26,575 nucleotides of DNA, from contig JBCBZH010000023.1 of NCBI GenBank assembly GCA_039815415.1, positions 1-26,575 on the forward strand, written 5' to 3'. Shown piece after piece: positions 15,267-22,581 of the stretch (positions are counted from its first letter, which is position 1; every line of letters begins with the position of its first letter). The notes beneath the pieces are model-generated. The model saw nothing but the letters and a program-made list of their open reading frames with translations, had not been told where the DNA came from and searched no databases. The position numbers and the translations under genes were made by a program. Origin of the DNA: JBCBZH01 sp039815415. GTDB lineage: Bacteria; Bacteroidota; Rhodothermia; Rhodothermales; Rubricoccaceae.

Positions 15267-15296
15267 AGGATACGGGGCGGGGCAGGAATGTGTCAA
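15267..15296 (-). promoter_or_regulatory. Promoter of the arginine operon
   Basis: A perfect -35 TTGACA (15296-15291), an 18-nt spacer and a -10 TATCCT (15272-15267) precede the leader peptide. The expected start of transcription is at 15260-15259. A copy of the dispersed 10-mer (15297-15306) abuts the -35 element. No convincing ArgR box is visible in the region. Confidence 0.7.
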
Positions 15297-15478
15297 CGAG
15301 CTGGCGATTCGGTAGCGCTTCCAAAGAAAAAGCTCTGCATGGGATTCATCGTACAGATCGACCCGAAACGATCCCCTACGACCTGCCCCCGATCTCACCA
15401 GCTTGAGGCCATTCCCCTAGGCTCACATCTTGACGCCAGAGCCACCGTAGCCTTTGCTTCGCTTCTCCTCTTACCGAC

Positions 15479-16246
15479 ATGGCCGACACGACTTCCCCTG
15501 CGGGTGCTCCTGGCTGGTTCTCTACCGACGCCTTCTGGGAGACATCCTACACCTCCATGTTCCCCGAGCAGCGGTTTGCTGATGCTGACGCCGAGCTGGC
15601 GGCCGTGGTTGCGCTTACCGGGGAGACACCTCGGCGCGTCCTCGATCTCGCGTGCGGCCCCGGTCGGCACGCCATCGCGGCGGCGCGGCATGGAATGACA
15701 GTAGTAGGCATCGACCGAAGCGCCTTCTTGCTCGCCAAGGCACGACAACTCGCGGCCCAACACAATGTCGAGGTTGAGTGGATTCATGGCGATATGCGCG
15801 ACACGGTCCCCAGCACGCCCTTCGACCTCGTCCTGAATCTGTTCACTTCCTTTGGCTACTTCAAGGACGACGCAGAGAACGAACGCGTGTTGACGAACGC
15901 CTACCAGAGCCTCCGCAGCGGCGGCCATCTCGTGATCGACGTAGGGGGAAAGGAGGTCTTGGCACGGATCTTCTCTGAGAGCACTGTCGAGGAAATACCC
16001 GAAGGGCTCGTGGTGAAACGCCGCTGGGTGACCGCAGACTGGAGCAGGATGGAAAACGAGTGGACGTTTGTCCGGGACGGCTCCGTGCAATCGTTTCAAC
16101 TCGCACACTGGATCTACTCGGGCCGCGAGTTGGCACAGATGCTCCGCCGCGCCGGATTCGCTGACGTTTGCCTGTTCGGAAGCTTCGAGGGCGCTCCATA
16201 CGGCCCGAAGGCGACACGCTTGGTCGCCGTCGCTGTGAAAGCGTAG
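15479..16246 (+). CDS. Class I SAM-dependent methyltransferase
   Basis: A 255-residue cytosolic methyltransferase. Motif I is VLDLACGPGRHAIAAARHG (about residues 54-72), followed by the acidic ribose contact GIDRS, the adenine region IHGDMRD (about 102-108) and the post-II strand FDLVLNLFTSFGYF (about 115-128). Motif III is SLRSGGHLVIDVG. The C-terminal half carries family-specific strands and ends in a standard beta-hairpin. The substrate cannot be deduced; similar stand-alone proteins are annotated only as methyltransferases. It is divergent from the arg leader (213 nt between starts) and convergent with the ATPase gene at 16308, sharing a strong terminator hairpin downstream. Confidence 0.9.
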   Translation: MADTTSPAGAPGWFSTDAFWETSYTSMFPEQRFADADAELAAVVALTGETPRRVLDLACGPGRHAIAAARHGMTVVGIDRSAFLLAKARQLAAQHNVEVEWIHGDMRDTVPSTPFDLVLNLFTSFGYFKDDAENERVLTNAYQSLRSGGHLVIDVGGKEVLARIFSESTVEEIPEGLVVKRRWVTADWSRMENEWTFVRDGSVQSFQLAHWIYSGRELAQMLRRAGFADVCLFGSFEGAPYGPKATRLVAVAVKA

Positions 16247-16248
16247 AC

Positions 16249-16285
16249 TAAAAAAATGGGCGGCCTCCCACCACAGAGGCCGCCC
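16249..16285 (-). terminator. Rho-independent terminator of the ATPase gene
   Basis: GGGCGGCCTC (16258-16267) and GAGGCCGCCC (16276-16285) form a perfect 10-bp stem with an 8-nt loop. On the minus strand it is followed by A and seven T residues (16257-16250), so it ends transcripts from the gene that stops at 16308. The plus side has no T-run, although the hairpin starts 12 nt after the methyltransferase stop. Confidence 0.9.
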
Positions 16286-16307
16286 GCGTCGAGCTGGTGA
16301 AAAACGG

Positions 16308-17333
16308 TCAGGCCGCCTTCTTCCGTGGTTGCTTGGTCACGGTCACCTCCAGCTCGGTGTCGTTGGCAGCGGCGCTGTCACCCGAGACGGCGTAGCGCTC
16401 GCGCATGCGGTCCATCAGGTCGGCCACCTCCTCCGGCGTCAGCTCGTCCAGCGACGACACGCCGGTGTAGTGGCGCGCGGCGAGGAGGAGCTGCGGGCGG
16501 TCCAGGCCGAAGCCCTCGGCCTCGATCACCAGCTCGTCCAGCGTGGGGCCAGTCGGGCTGGTGAGAACCGGCTCGGGCAGCACGTCGGCGACGCCCTTCG
16601 GGAGCGCGACTGGCTTCGGCCCTGCGCCCATGCGCTCAAGAAGCGTCGCGAATGTCGGACCCTCGATCTCGAGGCCGACGGGGAAGTCCGGCGCGTTGGA
16701 CTTCACGACGGTCGCCACGCGGCGCGTCTCGAAGCCGTCCTGCCGGAGCGCCAGCTCGAGCATCACGTCCACGAAGTACTCGAGACCGGACGAGGTCATG
16801 GGCAGCACGCGACCCATCTCATTCTCCTCGCGGTCCTGCTTGCCACGCGCGCCGATCTGGTCGGTGATGACCACGCAGGCTCCAGAATCCACGCAGAGGC
16901 GGCGCAGCACCTCCTGGAAAATCATCTGATCGGCCTGCAGCTCCTCAGCAGAGGGCTGGGCGGTCGGGTCGCCGGTGCGCTCGCGGACGGCCTCGAGGGT
17001 CGCGCGGTGCTTGCGGCCGAAGTACATGGCCCAGCTGTCGAGCGCGTAGCAGCCGTAGCCCTGCTCCTCGCGGCCCTCGCCGAGGGCCCAGTCGATGAAC
17101 GGCAGCAGCTCGTCGGGGTGCTCCACCTCGATGGCGTCGAATACCGAGCCATCGGCGCCGGGCAGGAGGCGCGCCTTGCGCTCCGTGTCGAAGTAACAGA
17201 GGCGACCGAGGCCGGCCTCGGCGAGCGAGCTGGCGAACCAGCTCTTGCCTGCGCCTGCGGCACCGCGAACGGCGACCACGAGGCGGCGCTGCTGGGGCCG
17301 ACGGCTGAGGGGATGAACGATAGGAGACGACAT
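16308..17333 (-). CDS. P-loop ATPase, AAA_24/Sak4-like (RecA-fold)
   Basis: A 341-residue protein with Walker A GAAGAGKSWFASSL (about residues 24-37), an acidic strand FDTERKARLLPG, a Walker B-like strand GYGCYALDSWAMYF (about 92-105), a sensor-like strand CVVITDQIGARGKQDREENE and a final strand VVKSNAPDFP. This pattern is that of the RecA-fold AAA_24 family common in phages, some members of which (Sak4) act in single-strand annealing. Residues about 265-315 form a helical domain (LDELVIEAEGFGLDRPQLLLAAR in part), and the tail is basic (KQPRKKAA), suitable for DNA contact. It is followed by a strong terminator and preceded, after a 136-nt gap with a repeat, by a nuclease-like gene. A prophage origin is possible, but no other phage genes are present. 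Confidence 0.72.
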   Translation of the reverse strand: MSSPIVHPLSRRPQQRRLVVAVRGAAGAGKSWFASSLAEAGLGRLCYFDTERKARLLPGADGSVFDAIEVEHPDELLPFIDWALGEGREEQGYGCYALDSWAMYFGRKHRATLEAVRERTGDPTAQPSAEELQADQMIFQEVLRRLCVDSGACVVITDQIGARGKQDREENEMGRVLPMTSSGLEYFVDVMLELALRQDGFETRRVATVVKSNAPDFPVGLEIEGPTFATLLERMGAGPKPVALPKGVADVLPEPVLTSPTGPTLDELVIEAEGFGLDRPQLLLAARHYTGVSSLDELTPEEVADLMDRMRERYAVSGDSAAANDTELEVTVTKQPRKKAA

Positions 17334-17406
17334 AGCGGTGAGGGGGAGAGTTCGCCAGTGTGGGAAGCCTAGCGAGCTGGGGTGTCAGCGACGTGTCATA
17401 GGTGAG

Positions 17407-17466
17407 TGATGGGTAATGACGAGTGATGAGCAAAAGCACGTCAGCCTGAGAACTCATCACCCATCA
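17407..17466. repeat. TGATGGG-family inverted repeat between ATPase and nuclease-like genes
   Basis: TGATGGGT (17407-17414) pairs with ACCCATCA (17459-17466), and GTGATGAG (17423-17430) pairs with CTCATCAC (17453-17460). The same units build the hairpin at 13694-13724, and this copy too sits in a gap between co-directional genes. It is transcribed but has no T-run. Confidence 0.65.
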
Positions 17467-17469
17467 TTC

Positions 17470-18189
17470 CTAACTCGCTTTGCGGAGCGGGATGATGCGG
17501 GCGGGCTCGGTGAGACGGTCGGCGTAGGGCTGCCAGACGCTCGGGAAACGGCGGTCCAGGCGGCGCACCAGCGCATGGGGCGCCTGTCCATTGGCAACGT
17601 GCCAGAGGTGCCGCTCGGGCGCCTCCACGGCGTCGTCCGGGCTGAGGGTGTAGGGCACCAGCATGCTGGGCTGCTCCGGGCGGACCGAGAGTGACCGTGC
17701 CTCCGGGCTAGCGAGCGTCTTGAGGTTGATGCGCCCGCGCTCCGAGAACACGTCGGGGTCCCACTGGCTGGCGAGGTAGAGGACATCGTCCATGTGGTGG
17801 AGCAGGTCCGACCCACGGAGGCGGTAAACGGTGTCCACGGCGCCGTTGGCGATGAGCGTAGCGTCGCGGCGGAGGCGACGGTCGTGGTCACGCAGCGAGC
17901 GCACACCTCCCAGTTCGAAGCCGACGCGGCGGCGCAGGCCACCGGCCTTCGCATCGACAGGGATGTCCACGACGAAATCGAGCGTGAAGAGGGCGCCCGG
18001 CAGTTCGACCTGCACCTCGGCCTCCATGTGGGCGTCGTCGCGGAGGTACTTGACGAGGTGCCAGGCGAATTCGTCCTGGAGCGCGCCGGGGTAGGGCGGC
18101 GTGTAGTCGGGGCCAGCGGTCAGAGACTCGGCCCAGTCGCGGGCGTCGAGGCGGCGGGCGGCAGAGCCATCAGTAGGGACGCGGTGCAT
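17470..18189 (-). CDS. Hypothetical protein with a PD-(D/E)XK/DUF559-like nuclease fold
   Basis: A 239-residue protein. Residues 39-135 follow the order of the Vsr/DUF559 restriction-like fold: a helix DEFAWHLVKYL with Glu40, a strand pair AEVQVELPGALFTLDFVVD with Gln60 and Asp71, a strand RRVGFELGG with Glu92, then the charged helix RDHDRRLRRDATLIANGA and a last strand DTVYRLRGSDLL. The usual E-L-D-G-x-x-H is degenerate here (FELGG, His102), so activity is uncertain. The C-terminal 90 residues have no motif I recognise. The start is the ATG at 18187-18189. It lies upstream of, and in the same direction as, the Sak4-like ATPase; the pairing suggests DNA repair or recombination, which is an inference. 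I would not exclude another fold. Confidence 0.6.
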   Translation of the reverse strand: MHRVPTDGSAARRLDARDWAESLTAGPDYTPPYPGALQDEFAWHLVKYLRDDAHMEAEVQVELPGALFTLDFVVDIPVDAKAGGLRRRVGFELGGVRSLRDHDRRLRRDATLIANGAVDTVYRLRGSDLLHHMDDVLYLASQWDPDVFSERGRINLKTLASPEARSLSVRPEQPSMLVPYTLSPDDAVEAPERHLWHVANGQAPHALVRRLDRRFPSVWQPYADRLTEPARIIPLRKAS

Positions 18190-18246
18190 GGCAGCGTGCG
18201 GTTGGGGAAGGGGGCGCGACGGGACGCCTTACGGGGCCTCCTCGCA

Positions 18247-18260
18247 TACGCGCACGCGTA
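18247..18260. promoter_or_regulatory. Perfect palindrome upstream of the nuclease-like gene
   Basis: TACGCG (18247-18252) and CGCGTA (18255-18260) flank a CA dinucleotide, 57 nt before the start codon of the minus-strand gene at 18189. A second small palindrome, GGTGACACC, follows at 18274-18282. They could be regulator sites or chance symmetry in GC-rich DNA. Confidence 0.3.
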
Positions 18261-18358
18261 AGATGGCAGGCCATGGTGACACCTGAATGTCATAAGCACT
18301 TCTTCTTTGTTTTCCGACCGTTGACTCGCCAGCTCGATGCAGCTCTACCCCCCACAGA

Positions 18359-18479
18359 TGTCATCCTGAGCGCACGCGAAGGATCTTGTTGCGGAAGGCC
18401 TCCTGTGTTCGCTCGGAGCGGCATGCTGTCCCCAACCAGATCCTTCACTCCGGGCTAGCGCCCTCCGCTCAGGATGACA
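18359..18479. repeat. Dispersed palindromic repeat, TGTCATCCTGAGCG type
   Basis: TGTCATCCTGAGCG (18359-18372) and CGCTCAGGATGACA (18466-18479) are exact 14-bp inverted ends of a 121-bp element, with inner arms AGGATCT/AGATCCT. Translation of the left end gives VILSAREG, the telltale of a widespread class of dispersed repeats. It occupies most of the 412-nt gap between the divergent genes starting at 18189 and 18602. The rest of that gap holds the palindrome at 18247 and two copies of the dispersed 10-mer (18327, 18523). Confidence 0.8.
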
Positions 18480-18601
18480 GTAGGAGAGCGGGCGCTATCG
18501 CCAGCCCGATGGAGACCGCCCTCGAGCTGGCGAGACGTGAAACCGAGTTGTGGCGCGGGGCGGGGTCGGCGCGGCCTACCTTTGCCCTGTCGTCTCCCCC
18601 G

Positions 18602-21600
18602 ATGTTCATGATCCTCCGTCTTCTCGTACTGCTGGCGTTGGTCGCCAGCTCGATGATCCCTGCCGAGGCGCAGGTCGGGTTCAACATCTTCAATGGGCGC
18701 AATCACCCGGAGATCGACTGGCAGGTGGCCGAGACGGCGCGCTTCGAGATCATGTACCCGAAGCACCTCGAGGGCATCGAGGCCGAGGCCGCGTCGATTG
18801 CCGAGGTCACACTAGACTCGCTCATCGCCAATCTGTCGCCTCCGGACGGGCCGCCGATCTCCTTTCCGGACAAGATTCGCATCTATCTCTCCGACGAAGA
18901 CGAGATCGCCAACGGGGTCGCCTTCGACGTCGGACGGAGCGGCTACACAGCCATCTGGGTTCACGTCAACGACTTCGCGTCCATCTGGACGGGGGATGTG
19001 AAGTGGCTCCGCAAGGTGCTCGCTCACGAGCTCGCCCACATCGTCCACTACCGTGCGATTCGTTCTAACGTGGGGCTGTTGCAAAACCTTCTGGCTGAAG
19101 GCATGCCAAGTGTCTGGGCCGAGGGTGTGGCCCAGTACCTCACCGAGCGGTGGGACGCGCAGCGCGGCGACCGCTGGCTCCGCACAGCCACCTTCGAGGA
19201 CCGCCTCAACTACAACGACGGCACCAGCCCGAACAATGGACGCCTCCTCTACGCAGTCGGCAACAGCCAAGTCCGCTACCTCACCGAGACCTACGGAGAC
19301 TCGACCATCGCCAAGATCCTCGCCCATCGCAGCCCAGCGCTCTTCGGGCTGGCGCGGGTCCACGACTTCGCCCTAGCGTTCCGGCGGATCACCGGAAAGA
19401 GCTACCGCGAGTTCAGCGAAGAGTGGCGCAAGCACGTCAATGTGTACTACAACACGCAGGCGGGCCAGATGGAACGACTCGACTCGCTCGGTGTGGAGCC
19501 ACTTGCATTCCCCGGTCAGGTCATCTACGACGTGAAGTACAGCCCGGACACAACGCAGATTGCAGCCGTCGTGCTGACGAGCACCACGCGCCCGGTCCGC
19601 CGCCTGTTCGTGATGAACAACCTGGGCGCCGACTCCACGAAAAGCCGCGAGACCGACGTGCTGGCGGAGGGCTCCATCGTGGCCCCGATCTCGTGGCACC
19701 CGGACGGGTCCCGCCTCGCTTACGCGCGGAGGCACCGGGGCCGCCATGGCTCCATCCTGCGCGACCTCTACGTGATCGACGTGGAGACCGAGCGCGAGCG
19801 CGCCCTCACCGACAACCGGCGCGCCAGCTCGCCCTCGTGGGCGCCCGATGGTCGCCAGCTCGCGTTTGTAGGCGTGGACGGTCCCACGGCCAATGTGTTC
19901 GTCCTCGACACGGAGACCGGCCAGGAGCGCCCGCTGACGGCCTTCACGGGCGACGTGCAGATCCCGACGGCCCGCTGGAGCCCCGACGGCCAGCACGTGG
20001 CGTTCTCGCTGTTCGATGCGGAAGGCCGCCGCAGCCTCGCCACTGTGGACGTGGAGACCCGCGAGATCGTCGAGCTGGCGACAGGCGACAGCGTTCCCGC
20101 CTGGACGCGCGACGACCGCCTCCCTGTCTGGAACGCCGCGGGCGACAGCCTCGCCTTCACCTCCCTCCGCGACGGCGCGCCGAATGGGTTCGTCGTTCGA
20201 GCTGGCGATGCCGGGGAGGGCGAAGACTCAGACCTCGCGGGCGCATCGGCCTCGGCGAGAGGGGATGAGGGAAGAGGGATGGATAGCGTTCCTGCGTCTC
20301 TGGCGGAATCGCCAGTTCGAGAGACCCCAGCGGTTCCCCTGCTGTGGAGCACACCCGAAGCGCCCTCAGCTCATCCCCCTTCCCCCTTCCCCCTTCCCCC
20401 TTCCCCCGAAACCCGTCTCACCTTCCTCTACGACGGTGCCACCGTCCACGACTGGCTCCCGCCCGACTCCCTCCACCCGGCAGGGCGCTTCGTGCTGGTG
20501 TCCACCGAGACGAAGCGGCGCGACCGTGTGTTCGTGGTCGACGCCCGTCGCCGGCCGACCGTCGCTCCCCGACAGGTGCAGGTGCCCGAGGGCTACTCGA
20601 GCTGGACGACGCATCGACCGCCAGCTCAAGTCCCGGATGTCATCCCGCCAGACGAGTCGCTGATCCAGGAGCGCTACGCCTACAACTCCTGGGCGAACAT
20701 CACCCACGGGCTGACGCTGCCGTTTCCCTACGTCGACCCAGGCGAGGACAACGAGTGGTTTAACGGCGACGACGACTACGGTGTGTTCGCCAACTCGATC
20801 TGGCTGGAGCCCCTCGGCAAGCACCAAATCCTCGCGCTGGCGGGCCTGTCCATCACCCGGCCCATCGACCGCTCGTTCCTGCTGTTCTCGTACACCAACA
20901 AGCAGCTCGCCCCCACACTCACGCTGGACCTCTACCGCTTTCCCTCGCCGTCGAGCTTCTACGGCAACGGCGTGCTGGTGGAGGATCTGACTGGCGGAGA
21001 CCTTTCGGCCACGCTCCCGCTCGATGTCCTCGACAAGCCGTACACCGCGTTCCTGACCGGCGCCCGGCTTCGCTACGCCTACGCCGAACCGTTCGACATC
21101 TTCTCCTCGGGCGGCCTTCTCTCCCCGTCCGATGGCGACGAGATCGACCTCAGCGGTGACGGCACCGACCTTCCCCAGCCCCAGGCTGGGACCCGATTCG
21201 ACCTCCAGCTCGGCGTCGCCTACAAGTTCCAGCGGCCCTACCGCTACAACGTCATCACGCCGCTCGACGGCACGGGCATCCGCGCACGCGTCACGCTCGG
21301 TGCGCCCATTCTCGGCGCCAAGAACGAGTTCATCCGCCCCGACGTGCTTGGCTACTGGGTCTCCCCGCCAGTCGGCTTCGGGCGGCTGTTCCTGAAGGGC
21401 CGCGCGACGGCTCAGTTCGGTCGCCAGCTCGCCCAGGACTACGTCGGGCTGGCGCGCTACGACGATGTGGACATCCAGGTGCCGTTCGTCGGCGCCATCA
21501 CACTGGACGATGCCGAGCGCGTGCGCGGCTTCCGGCGCTACGCCGTCGGCACGCGCGTGCTGTTCGGCAGCGCGGAGTACCGGATGCCCATCTGGTTCGA

Positions 21601-21883
21601 CCTCAACACGACGATCCTCGGCGCCCTCGACCTCGGCCCCATCGCGCCCGCACTGTTCGCCGACGCCGGGCTGGTGTGGACCGGCAGCGACCTCGACAAC
21701 GCCGTGCAGCGCGTGGGCCTCGGCGGCGAGCTGAAGAACACCGTCTCGCTCGGCGGCTTCCAGTTCCTGCACGCCCTCGGGCTGGCGATCCCCGCCGACC
21801 GCGCGGGCGACGCCTGGGACGGCACCCTGCCGTGGGAGGACGTGGATTTGTACTACCGCTTCCAGGCCGCGGTGCCGTTCTAG
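18602..21883 (+). CDS. Secreted gluzincin-like peptidase, TolB-type propeller and outer-membrane barrel fusion
   Basis: A 1093-residue envelope protein in three parts. A signal peptide (about residues 1-23, cleavage after AEA) leads to a peptidase-MA-like domain with zinc motif HELAH (142-146) and a likely third ligand Glu174 in WAEGVAQYL. Next come PD40/TolB propeller blades: ISWHPDGSRLAYAR, PSWAPDGRQLAFVG and ARWSPDGQHVAFSL (about 360-480). The last third is a beta-barrel with alternating strands that ends in a terminal Phe (FQAAVPF), as expected for an Omp85/surface-antigen barrel inserted by BamA. Similar fusions are known as uncharacterised Bacteroidota/Rhodothermota proteins. I use the ATG at 18602 because the upstream extension runs into the repeat. 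A low-complexity linker (about 540-602) between propeller and barrel is an in-frame repeat. Zinc ligands look intact; the substrate is unknown. Confidence 0.88.
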   Translation: MFMILRLLVLLALVASSMIPAEAQVGFNIFNGRNHPEIDWQVAETARFEIMYPKHLEGIEAEAASIAEVTLDSLIANLSPPDGPPISFPDKIRIYLSDEDEIANGVAFDVGRSGYTAIWVHVNDFASIWTGDVKWLRKVLAHELAHIVHYRAIRSNVGLLQNLLAEGMPSVWAEGVAQYLTERWDAQRGDRWLRTATFEDRLNYNDGTSPNNGRLLYAVGNSQVRYLTETYGDSTIAKILAHRSPALFGLARVHDFALAFRRITGKSYREFSEEWRKHVNVYYNTQAGQMERLDSLGVEPLAFPGQVIYDVKYSPDTTQIAAVVLTSTTRPVRRLFVMNNLGADSTKSRETDVLAEGSIVAPISWHPDGSRLAYARRHRGRHGSILRDLYVIDVETERERALTDNRRASSPSWAPDGRQLAFVGVDGPTANVFVLDTETGQERPLTAFTGDVQIPTARWSPDGQHVAFSLFDAEGRRSLATVDVETREIVELATGDSVPAWTRDDRLPVWNAAGDSLAFTSLRDGAPNGFVVRAGDAGEGEDSDLAGASASARGDEGRGMDSVPASLAESPVRETPAVPLLWSTPEAPSAHPPSPFPLPPSPETRLTFLYDGATVHDWLPPDSLHPAGRFVLVSTETKRRDRVFVVDARRRPTVAPRQVQVPEGYSSWTTHRPPAQVPDVIPPDESLIQERYAYNSWANITHGLTLPFPYVDPGEDNEWFNGDDDYGVFANSIWLEPLGKHQILALAGLSITRPIDRSFLLFSYTNKQLAPTLTLDLYRFPSPSSFYGNGVLVEDLTGGDLSATLPLDVLDKPYTAFLTGARLRYAYAEPFDIFSSGGLLSPSDGDEIDLSGDGTDLPQPQAGTRFDLQLGVAYKFQRPYRYNVITPLDGTGIRARVTLGAPILGAKNEFIRPDVLGYWVSPPVGFGRLFLKGRATAQFGRQLAQDYVGLARYDDVDIQVPFVGAITLDDAERVRGFRRYAVGTRVLFGSAEYRMPIWFDLNTTILGALDLGPIAPALFADAGLVWTGSDLDNAVQRVGLGGELKNTVSLGGFQFLHALGLAIPADRAGDAWDGTLPWEDVDLYYRFQAAVPF
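20261..20407. repeat. In-frame repeat insertion in the propeller-barrel linker
   Basis: GGGGATGAG (20261-20269) and CTCATCCCC (20370-20378) form an inverted repeat. The right arm runs into four and a half copies of the heptad CCCCCTT (20375-20407). The segment encodes the low-complexity linker ending in HPPSPFPLPPSPE and keeps the frame. It also contains a one-mismatch copy of the dispersed 10-mer (20310-20319). It looks like an intergenic-type repeat tolerated inside a gene. Confidence 0.6.
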
Positions 21884-22581
21884 CTGTCTGCAATGCGGCG
21901 CTGGATCTCCGCACGTAGGCTGTCTGAGGAGGCCGCTGCCTTGTCCGCATTCCCGACTAGATAGCCCAGCAACTGGGGATACCACTGGTACTGCGCGCGA
22001 AGCTGTGCGGACTCGCCTTGGTAGAAGTCCTGATCGCCCATGTTGGGCGTGATCTGCTCATCGCTCAGCCGCACGGCGCGGTCGGCTTGGTCGAGCATGA
22101 ACTGAAGGTCCGACCGGTGCCCTTCCACGGCTTGAATGAGGGCGGGGTCCAGCAAGTCGATGCCTGATGCCAGCATCGAGTCCCAGGCTCCACTGGGAGG
22201 ACGGGTGGGCAGCCAAAGTCCGTAGATGTACGGTTTCTCTCCGCGCTCGTAGGACTCCACGATGGGTTCGACCCAGCCCGACACCAGAACCTCCCGGTGC
22301 TCGGCAACGTCGGCCGCCGTCCGATCCACCTCGGCGAGCAGTGCCTGGTAAATCGCTCCGCGGCGAGCCTCGTCCTTCTGGCCCTCCTGGTACCGCCCCA
22401 ACATGAACGCGGCGTACACCCCAATAAACACGATCAGCAGCTCCACTCCGAGGTGCCCTGAGTACCGAGCCAGTCGGGCTACCGTCCAGCGACTCTCAGG
22501 CGGTGTCTCCTGTTCACCGTCTGTGTCTTCAGGAAGCTCTACGTCCACGAGAACAGGAACCGGAGGCGGAGACTCACTCAT
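21880..22581 (-). CDS. DUF6090-like single-pass membrane protein
   Basis: A 233-residue protein with a proline- and acid-rich cytoplasmic N-terminus (1-40), one transmembrane helix (about 45-62, GVELLIVFIGVYAAFMLG), and a soluble helical region beginning RYQEGQKDEARRGAIYQALLAEVD. The order basic stretch, G-E/V-x-L-L-I-V-F-I-G helix, then a charged helix ending in LxxEVDR is what I know from DUF6090 proteins of Bacteroidota, whose function is unknown. Its start overlaps the amidohydrolase stop by 8 nt, so the two are coupled. Its stop codon shares a CTAG palindrome with the stop of the converging barrel gene. Confidence 0.75.
   Translation of the reverse strand: MSESPPPVPVLVDVELPEDTDGEQETPPESRWTVARLARYSGHLGVELLIVFIGVYAAFMLGRYQEGQKDEARRGAIYQALLAEVDRTAADVAEHREVLVSGWVEPIVESYERGEKPYIYGLWLPTRPPSGAWDSMLASGIDLLDPALIQAVEGHRSDLQFMLDQADRAVRLSDEQITPNMGDQDFYQGESAQLRAQYQWYPQLLGYLVGNADKAAASSDSLRAEIQRRIADS

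Noticed and set aside
15069..15398. 109-codon minus-strand ORF over the arg leader region
   Set aside because: It runs in another frame through the promoter, leader ORF and terminator; the regulatory structure explains the region better.
15395..16108. 237-codon minus-strand ORF opposite the methyltransferase
   Set aside because: Antisense to clear SAM-binding motifs on the plus strand.
20375..20407. CCCCCTT tract as a CRISPR-like or minisatellite array
   Set aside because: Units are adjacent 7-mers without spacers and lie in a coding frame; it is a short tandem repeat.
20366..21985. 539-codon minus-strand ORF opposite the barrel domain
   Set aside because: It runs antisense to the conserved barrel and across the convergent gene end; no motif supports it.
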